A DNA stretch of 25,350 nt from Ichthyophthirius multifiliis (GCF_000220395.1 NW_004086216.1:1-25350); one strand, 5' to 3'. Numbered from the stretch's first letter, positions 1 through 10,550 are shown. Numbers and translations are program-made. Notes: generated by a model from the sequence alone, not told the origin.

Positions 1-1
1 G

Positions 2-508
2 CTTACTCTACTAGTTTAAATCTATAACAAGCCATAATCTAATGTACAACTACCTAAAAATCCAAATCTAATGCTTGCTGGGTTAAAACTAATTGAAATA
101 TTATCCATAGCATAATTAGATGAGTTCTATTTGCACTAATGGATGTTTATTTTCGACTACTTCGGATTGAAAATGGAAAAAGCTGATTCTTAGGAAAACT
201 CACCATTTACACCTTTTAATTTCTAACCTTCGGTAGCTAATTGTATTTAAGATTCAAACTATACAATAACATATAAAAATTAATAATATGAAGAAAATAT
301 ATAGACTGACTTTTAAAAAAAAGAAAGGAAAATAATCATGACTTAATGCAAAGTAGATTAAATTGAAGAATTAAATAATTAATGTGTTAAATTATGTTAA
401 TATTTAATTAATAATAATGAATAAAGAAGTCAAGTAAAATTAGATTAAATTGAAGCTTTAATTGAAGATGATTTTATAAATTTAGATGAAACTATTCTAA
501 AATTTTGA
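2..508 (+). CDS. DOP1: Dopey (DOP1) family protein, C-terminal end (partial)
   Basis: The reading frame enters from the left edge and runs 168 codons to TGA at 506-508, using many TAA/TAG codons as glutamine. Near the visible start, LMLAGLKLIEIL followed by FYLHQWMFIFDYFG matches the Dopey C-terminal helix pattern (a layer of LSACKFLDLAL followed by FQMYRWAF in animal proteins). Near the end, QVKLDQIEALIEDDFINL corresponds to the conserved final segment with ..KIEEMVEKDFLEG. Dopey proteins are large cytosolic scaffolds that work with MON2 in endosome-to-Golgi and kinesin-linked membrane traffic. Only the last part of the gene is here. The identification rests on two short motifs in the right order and spacing; the family call is likely and no start can be given. 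A (TA)n tract begins three bases after the stop. Confidence 0.7.
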
Positions 509-510
509 AG

Positions 511-562
<52 letters not shown>
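511..562. repeat. (TA)n microsatellite after the DOP1 stop
   Basis: Almost pure TA dinucleotide tract with one phase slip, in the 3' flank of the DOP1-like gene and between the convergent ends of that gene and the micro-exon gene. Confidence 0.9.
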
Positions 563-573
<11 letters not shown>

Positions 574-675
574 AATAGTTTACAATTTAAATTTAAATTT
601 TTTATCAAATATTTAATTTTTTAAATATTATATTATTTTTTTATTTGCTATATTTTTTTCTATTTTTGTTTCTCA

Positions 676-681
676 TCATAT

Positions 682-731
<50 letters not shown>

Positions 732-2688
732 TTATTTTTATATTTAATTTTACTCTTGTTTGTCTCTTTTAGTAAAATATTTTTATAAATATTTTCTTTT
801 ATAATATTTTATTACTCTTAACTTTTTTATTTGTATAACAAAATCTAAAATATTTATATATTTATTTTACATTCTATTTGTTTTAAAAAAATGTTTAATT
901 TAATTTTTATTTTTCTTAATATTTGCTATTTAATTAAACTATTTTTTATAACTTATTTCACCGTTATTTTTTATTTTTGTACATATGATTCCTTTTATTT
1001 ATTTGATTAAAATTAATAGAAATTATTTTTTGTTTACCGGCTTTTTTTAAAAAACAATAATATTTGATATTTTTTATTATTTAATAAGTATTTACGCATT
1101 CCTGTTTTTTTAATATGTTTTTGTTAGTATGAATCAATATAAATCAATATATAGTAAAAAATAGTTACAATTATAACCTATTTTATTTGGAAAAATATAA
1201 GATTTATAAAATTAATATTGAATAATAAATTATTATTACATCCTTTTAAATAAATGAAAAACAGATAAATTATCAAATAGATTTTTATTACAATCTAAGT
1301 TTTATTTTATTATTTTCACATTAAACCATTTTAAAATATGAATTACTTTCTATAAATATGTATAAAACTAAAACACACAAAATTTAATTTTAATATTATT
1401 TACGCATGAAGATGGTAAAACAAACTTAATTAAATAAAAAATATTTTTTTATCATAATTTAAAAATAATTACTCTCTGTAATTAATAAATATATCAATAT
1501 AATTATTTTTATTGATAAATATTTACGCACTTTTATTATTAAATAAAATAAGAATAAAATAATATAAATAATTTATTACTTTCTATATTTTTTTAAAAAA
1601 ATAACTTTTTCAATCATTTATTATTTCTTACACGCTACATAAAAAAAAATATTAGATTATATATAAGATTTTAATGTATTTTTTATTATTACACACTAAT
1701 TAATAGGTTATATATATAGATTTTAATATTAAAAAGTAAACGAATTACGTTCTAAATATTAATTAATAAATAATTAATCATATATACATATATAAATACT
1801 CCCTAAAAAAATAAATATAAATAGATTAAAAAAGATTTTTTTTTATTTTTTAACTTAATCCTAAAAATTAATTGTTTGTTTTTAAATAATTGTATATTTT
1901 TTTAATATTTACATCAATCTATTTAAAAAAATATATATATTAATAAAAATTATATTATATATATATTTTATTTACTTGCTTTAATAATTAAGAGATTTTT
2001 TAAATAAAAATTATTTAAAGTATTATTAAAATTACATACTTTTTATAAATACAAAATTTAAATTTTATATTCAAAAAAATATTTTATTACTGCCTAATTT
2101 AAATGATTTTTCTTATAAAACTTATAAAAATTTATATTCTTACTGCCTAAAATTAGTAAAGTAACATAAAAAAATAATAATATATTTAATTACTTTCTAA
2201 AAATAAAGTTAATCTTAAATAAGTATAAAAAATAAGCATTACACATTATGACTATAGTATTTTTAAATATATTTAATTCTAAAAATAATTAATACCTTAA
2301 TTATATAAAAAAATTAAATTAATAAATATATATATATATATTATTTGCTTAATTGTTTGGTAAGCTTAAAGAATTCTTTATACGATTATTTTCAAAAAAT
2401 AGTATTTTATATTTATATATTAAAATAACAAATAATATTTATTACGCAAACAGCCCACTTACTTTATTCTTATTAAACCTATAATAGATTAAATAAAGCA
2501 ATATAATTTTTATATTTTTTGAATTTTTATTTTTATAAATATGTATACGCATTATATTTAATAAATGTTGATCAATAAAATGGTTAATATAATTAATGAT
2601 TTCTATATTTTAAATTAAAAAAAATATATTTATATATTGTTTGTATAAATAATAAAATATTAATAACTTAAATGGCGAATTATTTCAT
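676..2688 (-). CDS. Micro-exon gene: small secreted cysteine-rich protein in ~30 exons
   Basis: Joined exons (high to low coordinate): 2688-2668 MKQFAIQ; 2602-2549 (18 aa, hydrophobic, ends QC); 2478-2446 (11 aa, ends WAVC); 2251-2243 SQC; 2196-2194 K; 2146-2144 A; 2093-2091 A; 2038-2036 Y; 1978-1976 Q; 1918-1913 ID; 1860-1855 DQ; 1802-1800 G; 1751-1749 N; 1695-1693 C; 1634-1632 R; 1582-1580 K; 1529-1527 C; 1475-1473 R; 1424-1404 FVLPSSC; 1349-1347 K; 1294-1292 I; 1242-1240 D; 1177-1169 VII; 1101-1096 EC; 1040-1038 P; 991-983 ESY; 873-871 N; 821-816 LR; 765-754 RQTR; 681-676 I plus TGA. Total 249 nt, 82 residues, about 12% of the span. Introns are mostly 46-62 nt, start GTAAT/GTAAA/GTAAG (a few GTATT, GTTA, GTAC) and end TAG, AAG or CAG; all are phase 0. 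Residues 1-24 look like a signal peptide. The joined core CSQCKAAYQIDDQGNCRKC fits the CxxCxxxYx(n)GxCxxC pattern of furin/EGF-like cysteine-rich ciliate surface and secreted proteins. Least certain: first intron (GTTATT donor), the 194-nt intron 2445-2252, and the last three exons. Confidence 0.75.
871..2251 (-). other. Array of single-codon exons (TAG-NNN-GTAA units)
   Basis: On the plus strand a short motif TTAC-NNN-CT recurs about every 50-60 bases through this stretch, each copy an island of G/C in pure A/T. On the minus strand each copy is a 3' splice site, three (or 6, 9, 21) bases, then a 5' splice site. Seventeen units carry exactly one codon: AAA, GCA, GCA, TAT, CAA, GGA, AAC, TGT, CGT, AAA, TGC, AGA, AAA, ATT, GAT, CCG, AAT in transcript order, with longer exons interspersed. 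The intervening DNA shows no sequence similarity between units beyond A/T content and splice ends, so this is not a simple tandem repeat. Confidence 0.8.
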
Positions 2689-4882
2689 TTTACTTATAGA
2701 TTAATTTACAATTAACTTTTTTTTTTATTATTTTAACAAATCTTTATTAATATATATTTAATCAATTTTTTTAAAAAATACGTTTCTCTTTTAATATTAT
2801 ATGTTTTTTACAGTTTTTTAATATTTTTATAAAATAAAAAAAATATACCGCTTAATAATAATTAAAAATATTTTTACTTTAATTATATAATATTTAAATT
2901 TTAAAAAATAAAAAATAACTAATTAAATATTAAATAAATTATTGTTTAACAAAAATTAATTAAATAATAATAAAATTAAATGATGATAAAAAACAATATG
3001 TTCAAAATATTATTCTAAAAAGAAAAAAAGAAAAAATTTCCATTTTTTTTTTTTATCAAATTAAAATAAGAAAAGCAAATTATAATTAATTATATATTAA
3101 AAAAATAAAGATATCAATTAATATTATTTATAAAAAAACAATTTATATTTTAATTGTTTAGTTTAAGAATAATTATAATATATTTCTTTAAAAAATTTAT
3201 ATATAAAAATAAAAGATAAATTTTTTATTTTTTCTACTTTTTATTTAATTAAAAATATCATTATAATATATTTATAATATATATTTTATATTAATATGAA
3301 TTATTATATTTATTTATATATTATAATAAAAAAAATCTATTTTTTTTTTCTTTAGTACATTATTTATAAAATAAATATATAATTGCGAATTTTGTTATTG
3401 TTTATTTTATTTTAAAATAATATATATATAATTCTATTTAAATCTTAGTAATAAGAAATAAAATTCAATCTAAAATTAAGATAATTTTATATATTAATTG
3501 TATTTTTTTAATATTATAATATAAATAAAATATTATAAACAATTATTTATATATTTTTTTTTATATTAATATAAATATAAATGATAATTTTCTATTTTCA
3601 ATTATAAAAACTCTTTAAAATGCAAAATATAATAAAGAAAAAAATATTTAAATATAAAGAATATAAATAATAATTATATAAAAATAAAAATAAAAAATGA
3701 AATATTATATTATTTTAAATTAAAAAAATATTGAAAAAAAAAATGATAAAAATAAAATAAATATTAATTATATAAAAATAAAATAAAATTATTTAAATAT
3801 AAATCTAAATAAATAATATATTATTATTTTAAATATAAAACTATTATAATATTTATTTCATTTAAAAAACTTTAAATATATATGATTTTTCTTTTTAATT
3901 TATATAAGATAATAAATAAAAGTTAATATCTATAAATATAATAAAAAAAGGATAATATTATTATATTTATAATATAAATATAGTGAAAAATAATTTAAAT
4001 TAAATATAAATATAAATTATATGAAAAAATATTTACAAATGTCTTAAATTAATATTTAAAGATATTTTTTTTTAAAAAAATAAGATAAATAATTAAATTT
4101 TTAATACAAAATATAATATTAACATTTATTATATTTTATTTACCTTATTATATATTATTATTAAAACTTTATATTTAAATATTTATTAATATGATAATTA
4201 TCAAAAATATCGTCAATCGATATAATAAATTAAATTAAATTAGATATTTTATAATATTTATATATAATTAATAATTTCAACAAAAAAATTTACAATACTA
4301 AAAGAATATGTTATAAAATGATTTTTAAAAAAATCTTATAAAATATTAATTTAATATTTGATAACATGGTTTCATATTTTAGAAATACTAATATAATAAA
4401 AATTATTATTATTATTATTATTATATATTATTATTATTATTATTATTATTTAAATTTTTTAACTATATTAATTTATATTATTAATTATAAACAAAATAAT
4501 ATATATATATATATATATATATTTATTTATATAATTATATATATATTTATTTTATTTTATTTTTGTTTTCTTTTTTTTATTTTTGTATTAACATATTTTT
4601 TTTTTTTCCTAATTTTATTATTTTTTTTAATTTATATCAAAAATATTTTTCAATAATTATATTATTTATATAAAAAAATAAATATTTTATTTGTACATAT
4701 ATTTATTTTTTTATAATTAAAAAATATTATAATTTTTTATTATTAAAAAATATTATATTTTTTTTTAATATATATTATTATTTATTTATAAAAATTAATT
4801 AAATTTTAAATTCTATTTATTTTTTTTTATTTTTTAAAAAATAATTAAAATAAAAAATAGAATAAAAAATTAATATTTATTT
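2689..4882. other. AT-rich intergenic region, no gene seen
   Basis: Over 2 kb of nearly pure A/T between the micro-exon gene and the CFAP97-like gene. It should hold the promoter and 5' leader of the micro-exon gene at its left end: minus-strand pieces at 2790-2775 (AG, AGAAAC, GTATTT) and around 2723-2705 (AG, TTAATT, GTAAAT) resemble further tiny exons and could be leader exons. A plus-strand ORF from 4366 (96 codons in the standard code) is poly-Ile/Tyr/Phe from TA and T runs and is not a gene. (TA)n at about 4499-4520. Confidence 0.6.
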
Positions 4883-5460
4883 TCATTTTATATTAAATTT
4901 TTTTTTTCTTAATCATTCAATATTATAAAAGATTTATTTTTCATTACAATAGGAGGTAATTTTATTGGTTTTTACACAATTTAAGTTTTATACTTTAGCA
5001 ATTTATACTTTAATTTTTCATATTTTTCGATATCTTTTTTTTATTTTTCCCTGCTTACAAACGGTTATTAATTTTAGATTCTTTTTGCTAAAGCTTAGTT
5101 ATCTTTATCTATTTATTTCATTACTTTTAATTTATAATTATAATGTAGTAATTAAGGTTATTAATTAGATTATTAATACTAATAATAATTTAAAAAACAT
5201 TATTTTCCATTTGAAATTTCTGCTAGTTTTTCTAATATTTATTCATTTTATGCATTTATTTTATTTTATTTTAATTTTTCTTTAAATAATATATTAGTCG
5301 ATTTTGAATTCATAAAAACAATTTGTTTATCACTTAATTGGTTTACATTTACTTTTATTGGTTGCTAATATATTTATTACATTTTCTTAATATATCTTTC
5401 ATAATCCATTTCTCTGTACTTTATATCTAGTGGGTTTTGTCCTATATGTTATTTTTTCAT
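4883..5460 (-). CDS. CFAP97 (Hemingway/KIAA1430)-like ciliary protein
   Basis: ATG at 5460-5458 opens a TGA-free frame of about 190 codons. Residues 74-87 (QILEKLAEISNGK) and 115-134 (KQIDKDNQALAKRIQNQQPF), followed by a basic helix REKQKKDIEKYEKLKYKLLK, match the conserved core of the CFAP97/Hmw family: a lysine-rich helix, I-x-x-[DE]-N-x-x-L-x-x-R-I, then a charged helix. Family members associate with axonemes and ciliogenesis, which fits a ciliate. The C-terminus is unsettled: after residue ~187 the frame enters a run of ten A's (4898-4907) and runs on without TGA to 4372. One more A would end it at the TGA at 4885-4883, which I give as the end; a small 3' intron or a run-length error are the alternatives. 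No other intron is required. Confidence 0.7.
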
Positions 5461-6569
5461 ATTTTTAATTTTTATTTTTATTTTTTTATTTTTTTTAGAA
5501 AATAAAAATTAATATTTATATAACTTCTTTAATAATATAATTTTATATTTTATTATAAAATGAAAAAATAAATATTATTATTTATATATACTTTTAAAAA
5601 AATTATATTGACTGACTATATATTTATATAATTTATAATTTCATTTTTAGTTATTTTATTTTATATTAAATATTATATTTTTTATTTTATTTATTAATTT
5701 ATATTAATATATATAATTATTTTAATTTATAATAATTAAATAAACTAATCATTAAATATAAAAATTAAAAAAAATAATGAATATTTAAATAAATTTTATA
5801 TACATTTATATTGTTATAAATTCCTTAATTTTAATTATTATTTATATGAATTTTAAAGAAAAAAATATATTTATTACATACTATAATTTATTTTATATAA
5901 AAAAACATAGCATAAACTATAATTAATATATATTAAATAAATACTAATGTAAAACTGCAAAATTATCCAATAAATATAATTTCCCTATAAAAAGCATGAT
6001 TAGATTCTTAAATTGTTAATATTTTTAATTTATATATTAGATATTTGTATTTAATCTCTAATAGTAGTAACAAATTAGTAAATTTAAATTTTTTAACCTT
6101 TTTATTTATATATAAAATTAGGTAAAATTTAAAACTTAAAATATACTTTTCTGTAAACTTAAGTATATAATTTCAAATAACTAATTAAATATATATAAAC
6201 AAACCCATTATTATATTAATTAAATATAATTACTATATTTATTGTATATAATAATTGATTTTATTTACATTTTAAAGTTATTATTTTGCCATGAATTTAA
6301 TACTTTAAAATTATAGAATATAAAGATTATAAAAATAATAATTTAATTCTCTAAGTTTTAATTGTAAAATATTATAATGAAAAATCTTTATTTAGTTATA
6401 TAAAATATCAAAAATTCTTATATATAAACTTATTTAAAATTAATTAAAAAACCATTAAAAGTTTAAGAAAAAATAAAAAGCATATTTTGTTTAATATGCT
6501 TTTTATTTTTTAAATAAAATATATTTTATTTAATTAATTAAAATTATTTTAACAAAAAAATTATAAATC
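5461..6569. other. Intergenic region between divergent genes
   Basis: Shared 5' flank of the CFAP97-like gene (leftward) and the TPR-ARM gene (rightward). It is A/T rich but slightly more mixed between 5940 and 6460. There a plus-strand TGA-free frame from ATG at 5996 exists, and scattered AG/GT pairs occur on both strands. None of these gives a recognisable protein, so I do not call a gene. Contains the hairpin at 6468-6511. Confidence 0.5.
6468..6511. repeat. Perfect 19-bp inverted repeat (hairpin), 6-nt loop
   Basis: Arms 6468-6486 and 6493-6511 are exact reverse complements around the loop TTGTTT; the core is AAAAAGCATATT / AATATGCTTTTT. The arms contain GC pairs, unlike the trivial TA palindromes elsewhere. 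It lies 58 bp upstream of the TPR-ARM start codon, so it would sit in the leader or promoter. It could be a regulatory stem-loop, a transcription-factor palindrome or a remnant of an inverted-repeat element; no target-site duplication is evident. Confidence 0.85.
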
Positions 6570-9500
6570 ATGAACGAAAGCTATTAATAATTAAAAGAAA
6601 CTTCAAAAAATCTAATAAAAGATTAAAATTACGATCAAGCTTTATCAAATTATCAAAATATATTAAAAGATTTACATTTATAATAAAAATAAGAGCAATC
6701 TATTATAAATTTAAACGTTGCCATTTGTTATTTTTACAAGTAAAATTATTAAGAATGCTTAAAATATATTGAAAATTCAATAAAATTAAATCCTGAATAT
6801 AAAAAAGCACATTATAGGAAAATTTAATGCTTAATATAGTAAAAAGAATATATAGAAGCTATTTAATATACAAAATAAATATTGAAGATTTTTAATGATT
6901 AATGTTTTTAAAATTTAATTGTAAAAAAAAATAAAAAAAATAAAAAAAAAATTTTTTTAAATTAATAAAAAAAGATTTAAATAATAGAAAAAATTGAATA
7001 AGAAAAAATAAAAAATATTGATTTTAAATATTAAATAGAGATTTTAAAATAAATATAAAATGAAGAATAAGATAAAATCTTTTATTAGACTTTACTTTCT
7101 TTTATCATTTAGAATAATTTTTAATAAAAAGTCCTTTCTTAAGGTTCTTTTTTTGAATGTTTTTTAGAAAATATTTCATTTGAATAAAAATAAAGCCCTA
7201 ATTTGTTAAAAACTCTTTATTTAATAATTTCTAATATCTATGAGAATAAAAAAAGTTATTTTTTAAATCAAAAAATACAAAAAGAAATTGAAAAAATATT
7301 TTCTTTTTTATTAAAAAATAAATAAAAAAATAATGAAAAAATAGAAGATTGCTTTAAAATTTTATAATTTTCAAATTTATAATTACATTCAGAACAATTA
7401 TTATAATTAATAATAAATAATTTCGAAAAAATAATAAATACTATAATAAACAATCTCTTATTTTTAATAAATAATAACTACTAAAATTCAAATAAACAAA
7501 ATAATTAAGAAAATCATCAAAAATAAAAAACTTCAGAGAATATAAACGAAAAAACACTAGAAAATATAAACTAAAAAACACCAGAAAATATAAACTAAAA
7601 AACTCCAGAAAATATAAACGAAAAAACACTAGAAAATATAAACTAAAAAACACCAGAAAATATAAACTAAAAAACTCCAGAAAATATAAACGAAAAAACA
7701 CCAAAAAAAACATAAGAAAGACTATAGGAAAACCTCCATGAAATAATAATAAAAATAAGCCAACAAATAAAAAAAGACTTAAAGGATGAAAAAAAAAACA
7801 ATTAATATAGACTATATTTAACTACTAATATAAGCTAAATGAAAAATACTACATAAACGTAAATAGATTTTACCAAAAAGACATATATAAAAAAAAGATC
7901 TTATTTCTGTATATGAAATGTTAATTTCTTAGTTTTAATTTTGCTCTAAACTTATTATAGAAGCCGAAATTCATAATTTTTACTAAATACATATCTAAAA
8001 AACCTAAAGATATTATTATAATTGATTATATATTGAAAATTTTCAGTCTTTTATTAAAAGAGGAAACTTTTATGCAAAAAATTTAAAAAATAATGATTTT
8101 TTGCCTCTTTTTTCTTAAGAAATTTTACTTTTTCTTAAATAGAATTCCGAACAAATCGAGTTTGTGATAAAATATGCTTTATTATTATTAAAACTAAATA
8201 AAAATAAGCCTATATAGGAACTTCTTTTACTCCTGGAACATTTTTCATTAAAAAAAATAATTACATTTATTCAAAAAAATGGTCTATTTGATTAGTCTGT
8301 AAGTGAGTTTGTACTTTTTATGTGTTCATTTGATTAATTTAAGGTCGAATTAATAAATAGCATTGATTTTCTGGAAAGTTTTTTGAGTTTTTGTTAAAGT
8401 TCGTGCCAATTTGAAGACATAAAAAACTCTATTTTAATTTTTAGTGCACTTTGTTTAGATTAATTAGGGGATTTTCATGAGAAACAAAAAGAGAAATTCG
8501 AACTGGACAATTCAAAGGCAAAACAAATAAAAGAATTTTAAAACTAATTTCGAAAAGAAGACATACAACTATCTAAAAGTGTCTATTTATACAACAAATA
8601 ATTTATTAAAACTAAAAAAGTTTCCGAAATTTTCTCGAAAAAAATAAACCTCTAAAATTTCCTTGAATTTTCAACTGAAAAGTATTTCCTCTAAATAAAA
8701 GCCAGTAATTAACTCCAAGAAAGCCTAGCAAATATACTCTATTTTCTAGTATAAAACACCAATTTTTTCTCTAAAAAGCTCATTTTAAATGCCTCTCAAA
8801 TAATAAACTTCCCTAACCAATAAATAAGTCTAATAAATAAATATGCAACCTATATAGGCAAGAATCTTAAAGAAATTAACCCATAAATATTCCAATATTA
8901 AGAAATAAACAATATAATCGAAAGTCTATTTATTTCCTGTTCCTATTCTAAACATGAACTAGTTTAATTTGAAATTTTATTAAGTTTAATTCAATTTACA
9001 TCTCTAGGCGAATAAATCAATACTAAGTACTTTTCAGATAATAAATATATTAATATTATATAAAATGTACTCTTAGAAGACTCTAATATGTATTTGGTAC
9101 ATGCAGGCTTTTAAGTTTTAAATAATTTATGTCTAGGATAAGGTTTAATGGAAAAAATAGGTAATATGAATACTTTAATATAGGTCATTTTTGCACATTT
9201 TAATGGGTTATTAGAAAAAATAAAAAACCAAATTTAAAAAGGAAGTAATAGATTTGATGAACCGACGAAGATTTTAAATAGTCTATATGGGATTTTGGGT
9301 CTTTGTGTATATGGAAACTCTTTGTTTAAAAATAAAGTTATTGAAAAATGGGAAAGGGAAGATGATTTGGCAGATTTTAAAGTAGTTTTGGATAAAATTA
9401 GGGATGAAGAGAGATTAGATTTGACTTATAAATATTGTTTTTTAAAAGAAAATTTGACATAAAATGATTTTGAATGGAAAAAATAAATTAAAATATTAAT

Positions 9501-9579
9501 ATAAGGAGATATAGAAAGTAGAAAATAAAATATATAAGAAGATTAAAAAATTAAATATTTAAAATTTTTATTATTTTGA
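6570..9579 (+). CDS. TPR plus armadillo-like protein, UNC-45-like co-chaperone candidate
   Basis: ATG at 6570. The N-terminal ~110 residues form TPR repeats: NYDQALSNYQNILK, NLNVAICYFYKQNYQECLKY, and NPEYKKAHYRKIQCL, including Asn and Lys/Arg at positions of the Hsp90/Hsp70 carboxylate clamp. A lysine/glutamine-rich linker and helical segment follow, then seven 8-residue repeats, then a long helical armadillo-like region (for example HELVQFEILLSLIQFTSLGE and FNGLLEKIKN) ending at TGA 9577-9579. TPR followed by ARM is the UNC-45/CRO1 layout, chaperones for myosin folding; the ARM part is too diverged to be sure. Frame changes once: residues before 7858 are in one frame, those after 8061 in another. 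An intron 7859-8060 (GTAAAT...AAAAG) joins them without stops, giving 935 residues. A 52-nt intron 7909-7960 (GTATAT...ATTATAG) also restores frame but leaves an in-frame TGA at 8023. Confidence 0.65.
7536..7703 (+). repeat. Seven 24-bp coding repeats (ENIN[EQ]KT[LP])
   Basis: Seven exact-length 24-bp units within the TPR-ARM gene encode ENINEKTL, ENINQKTP, ENINQKTP, ENINEKTL, ENINQKTP, ENINQKTP and ENINEKTP. The units also form a 72-bp higher-order repeat of three. Being 24 bp long, copy changes keep frame. The segment is a hydrophilic linker between the N-terminal part and the ARM region. Confidence 0.95.
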
Positions 9580-9856
9580 CATTTTAAATATTTTATTGTA
9601 CAATAAAAAAAATATAAAAATGATAAATATTGATTTATAAGAAAATAATAAAAAAAATTAAAAATTAAAAAATATAAATAAACTAAAAATAAAAACTAAG
9701 AAAAAGAATAAATATTTGATTATGTAAATAGTATAATAATAATAGAAATAAAGTTTGTAAAATAATAAAAGATTATATATAGATAAATATATATATATAT
9801 ATATAAATATATATATATTTAATATTTTATATTTAAATAAAATATTTTCTATATTT

Positions 9857-10480
9857 TCAATCATATTTTACATATTTATTTTAAATATTTTAATCATCTT
9901 CTTCCAAAAAAAAGTCATCATCTTATCCAAAAGATATTTCTTATATTTCGTCTTTTATATATTGATTTTCTACATTTGTTTCAGGTAACCATTAGAAATG
10001 GAAAAGAGCTACTATATTTAAAAAAACTATAGGAACTATTAATACAAAATCATTCATTTGTGTAATACTCATAAATTATATCATAATTAAACCTTTTATA
10101 ATTATTTAATATTTTAAGATAATATTATATTTTTTTGTACCTAATTAAGCAAATGAAAATATCATACCTAAAGTCATACTTCTTACTACCGTAGGAAATA
10201 ACTCAGCAAAATAAACAAAAGTTACATTTCTAAAATAAGAAACAAATAATCTTGATAACTAAAAAATTAAAATATATATATTTTATGTATTATTTACTTA
10301 AATTAAAATCATAGAAAATATAATTGGAAAAGTTTAATCATTATCTATATTTATTTAATATAAGTTAGAAAAAATTTAAGAAGTAATAATAAAAAGTACA
10401 CTTAAAATACAAGTTATTTAAAGTTAGATTTTTCTTTTATATAAATTAATAAAGAATACTATTTTTAAATAACATATACA

Positions 10481-10550
<70 letters not shown>

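Noticed and set aside
870-2660. Interpretation of the periodic TTAC-NNN-CT motif as a minisatellite or binding-site array
   Set aside because: The spacers share no sequence, the central triplets differ, and in order they spell a cysteine-rich protein motif, which repeats or binding sites would not explain.
4499-4520. (TA)n palindromes as possible origins or transposon ends
   Set aside because: Low-complexity TA tracts are self-complementary by nature and occur throughout the window; no flanking duplication or coding sequence supports an element.
4366-4656. Plus-strand ORF of 96 codons
   Set aside because: Poly-Ile/Tyr/Phe made of TA and T runs; no protein-like composition and no family pattern.
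7441-7713. Minus-strand ORF with FFSLYFLV-type repeats resembling a membrane protein
   Set aside because: It is the antisense of the 24-bp coding repeats in the TPR-ARM gene, whose plus frame is continuous with the TPR start.
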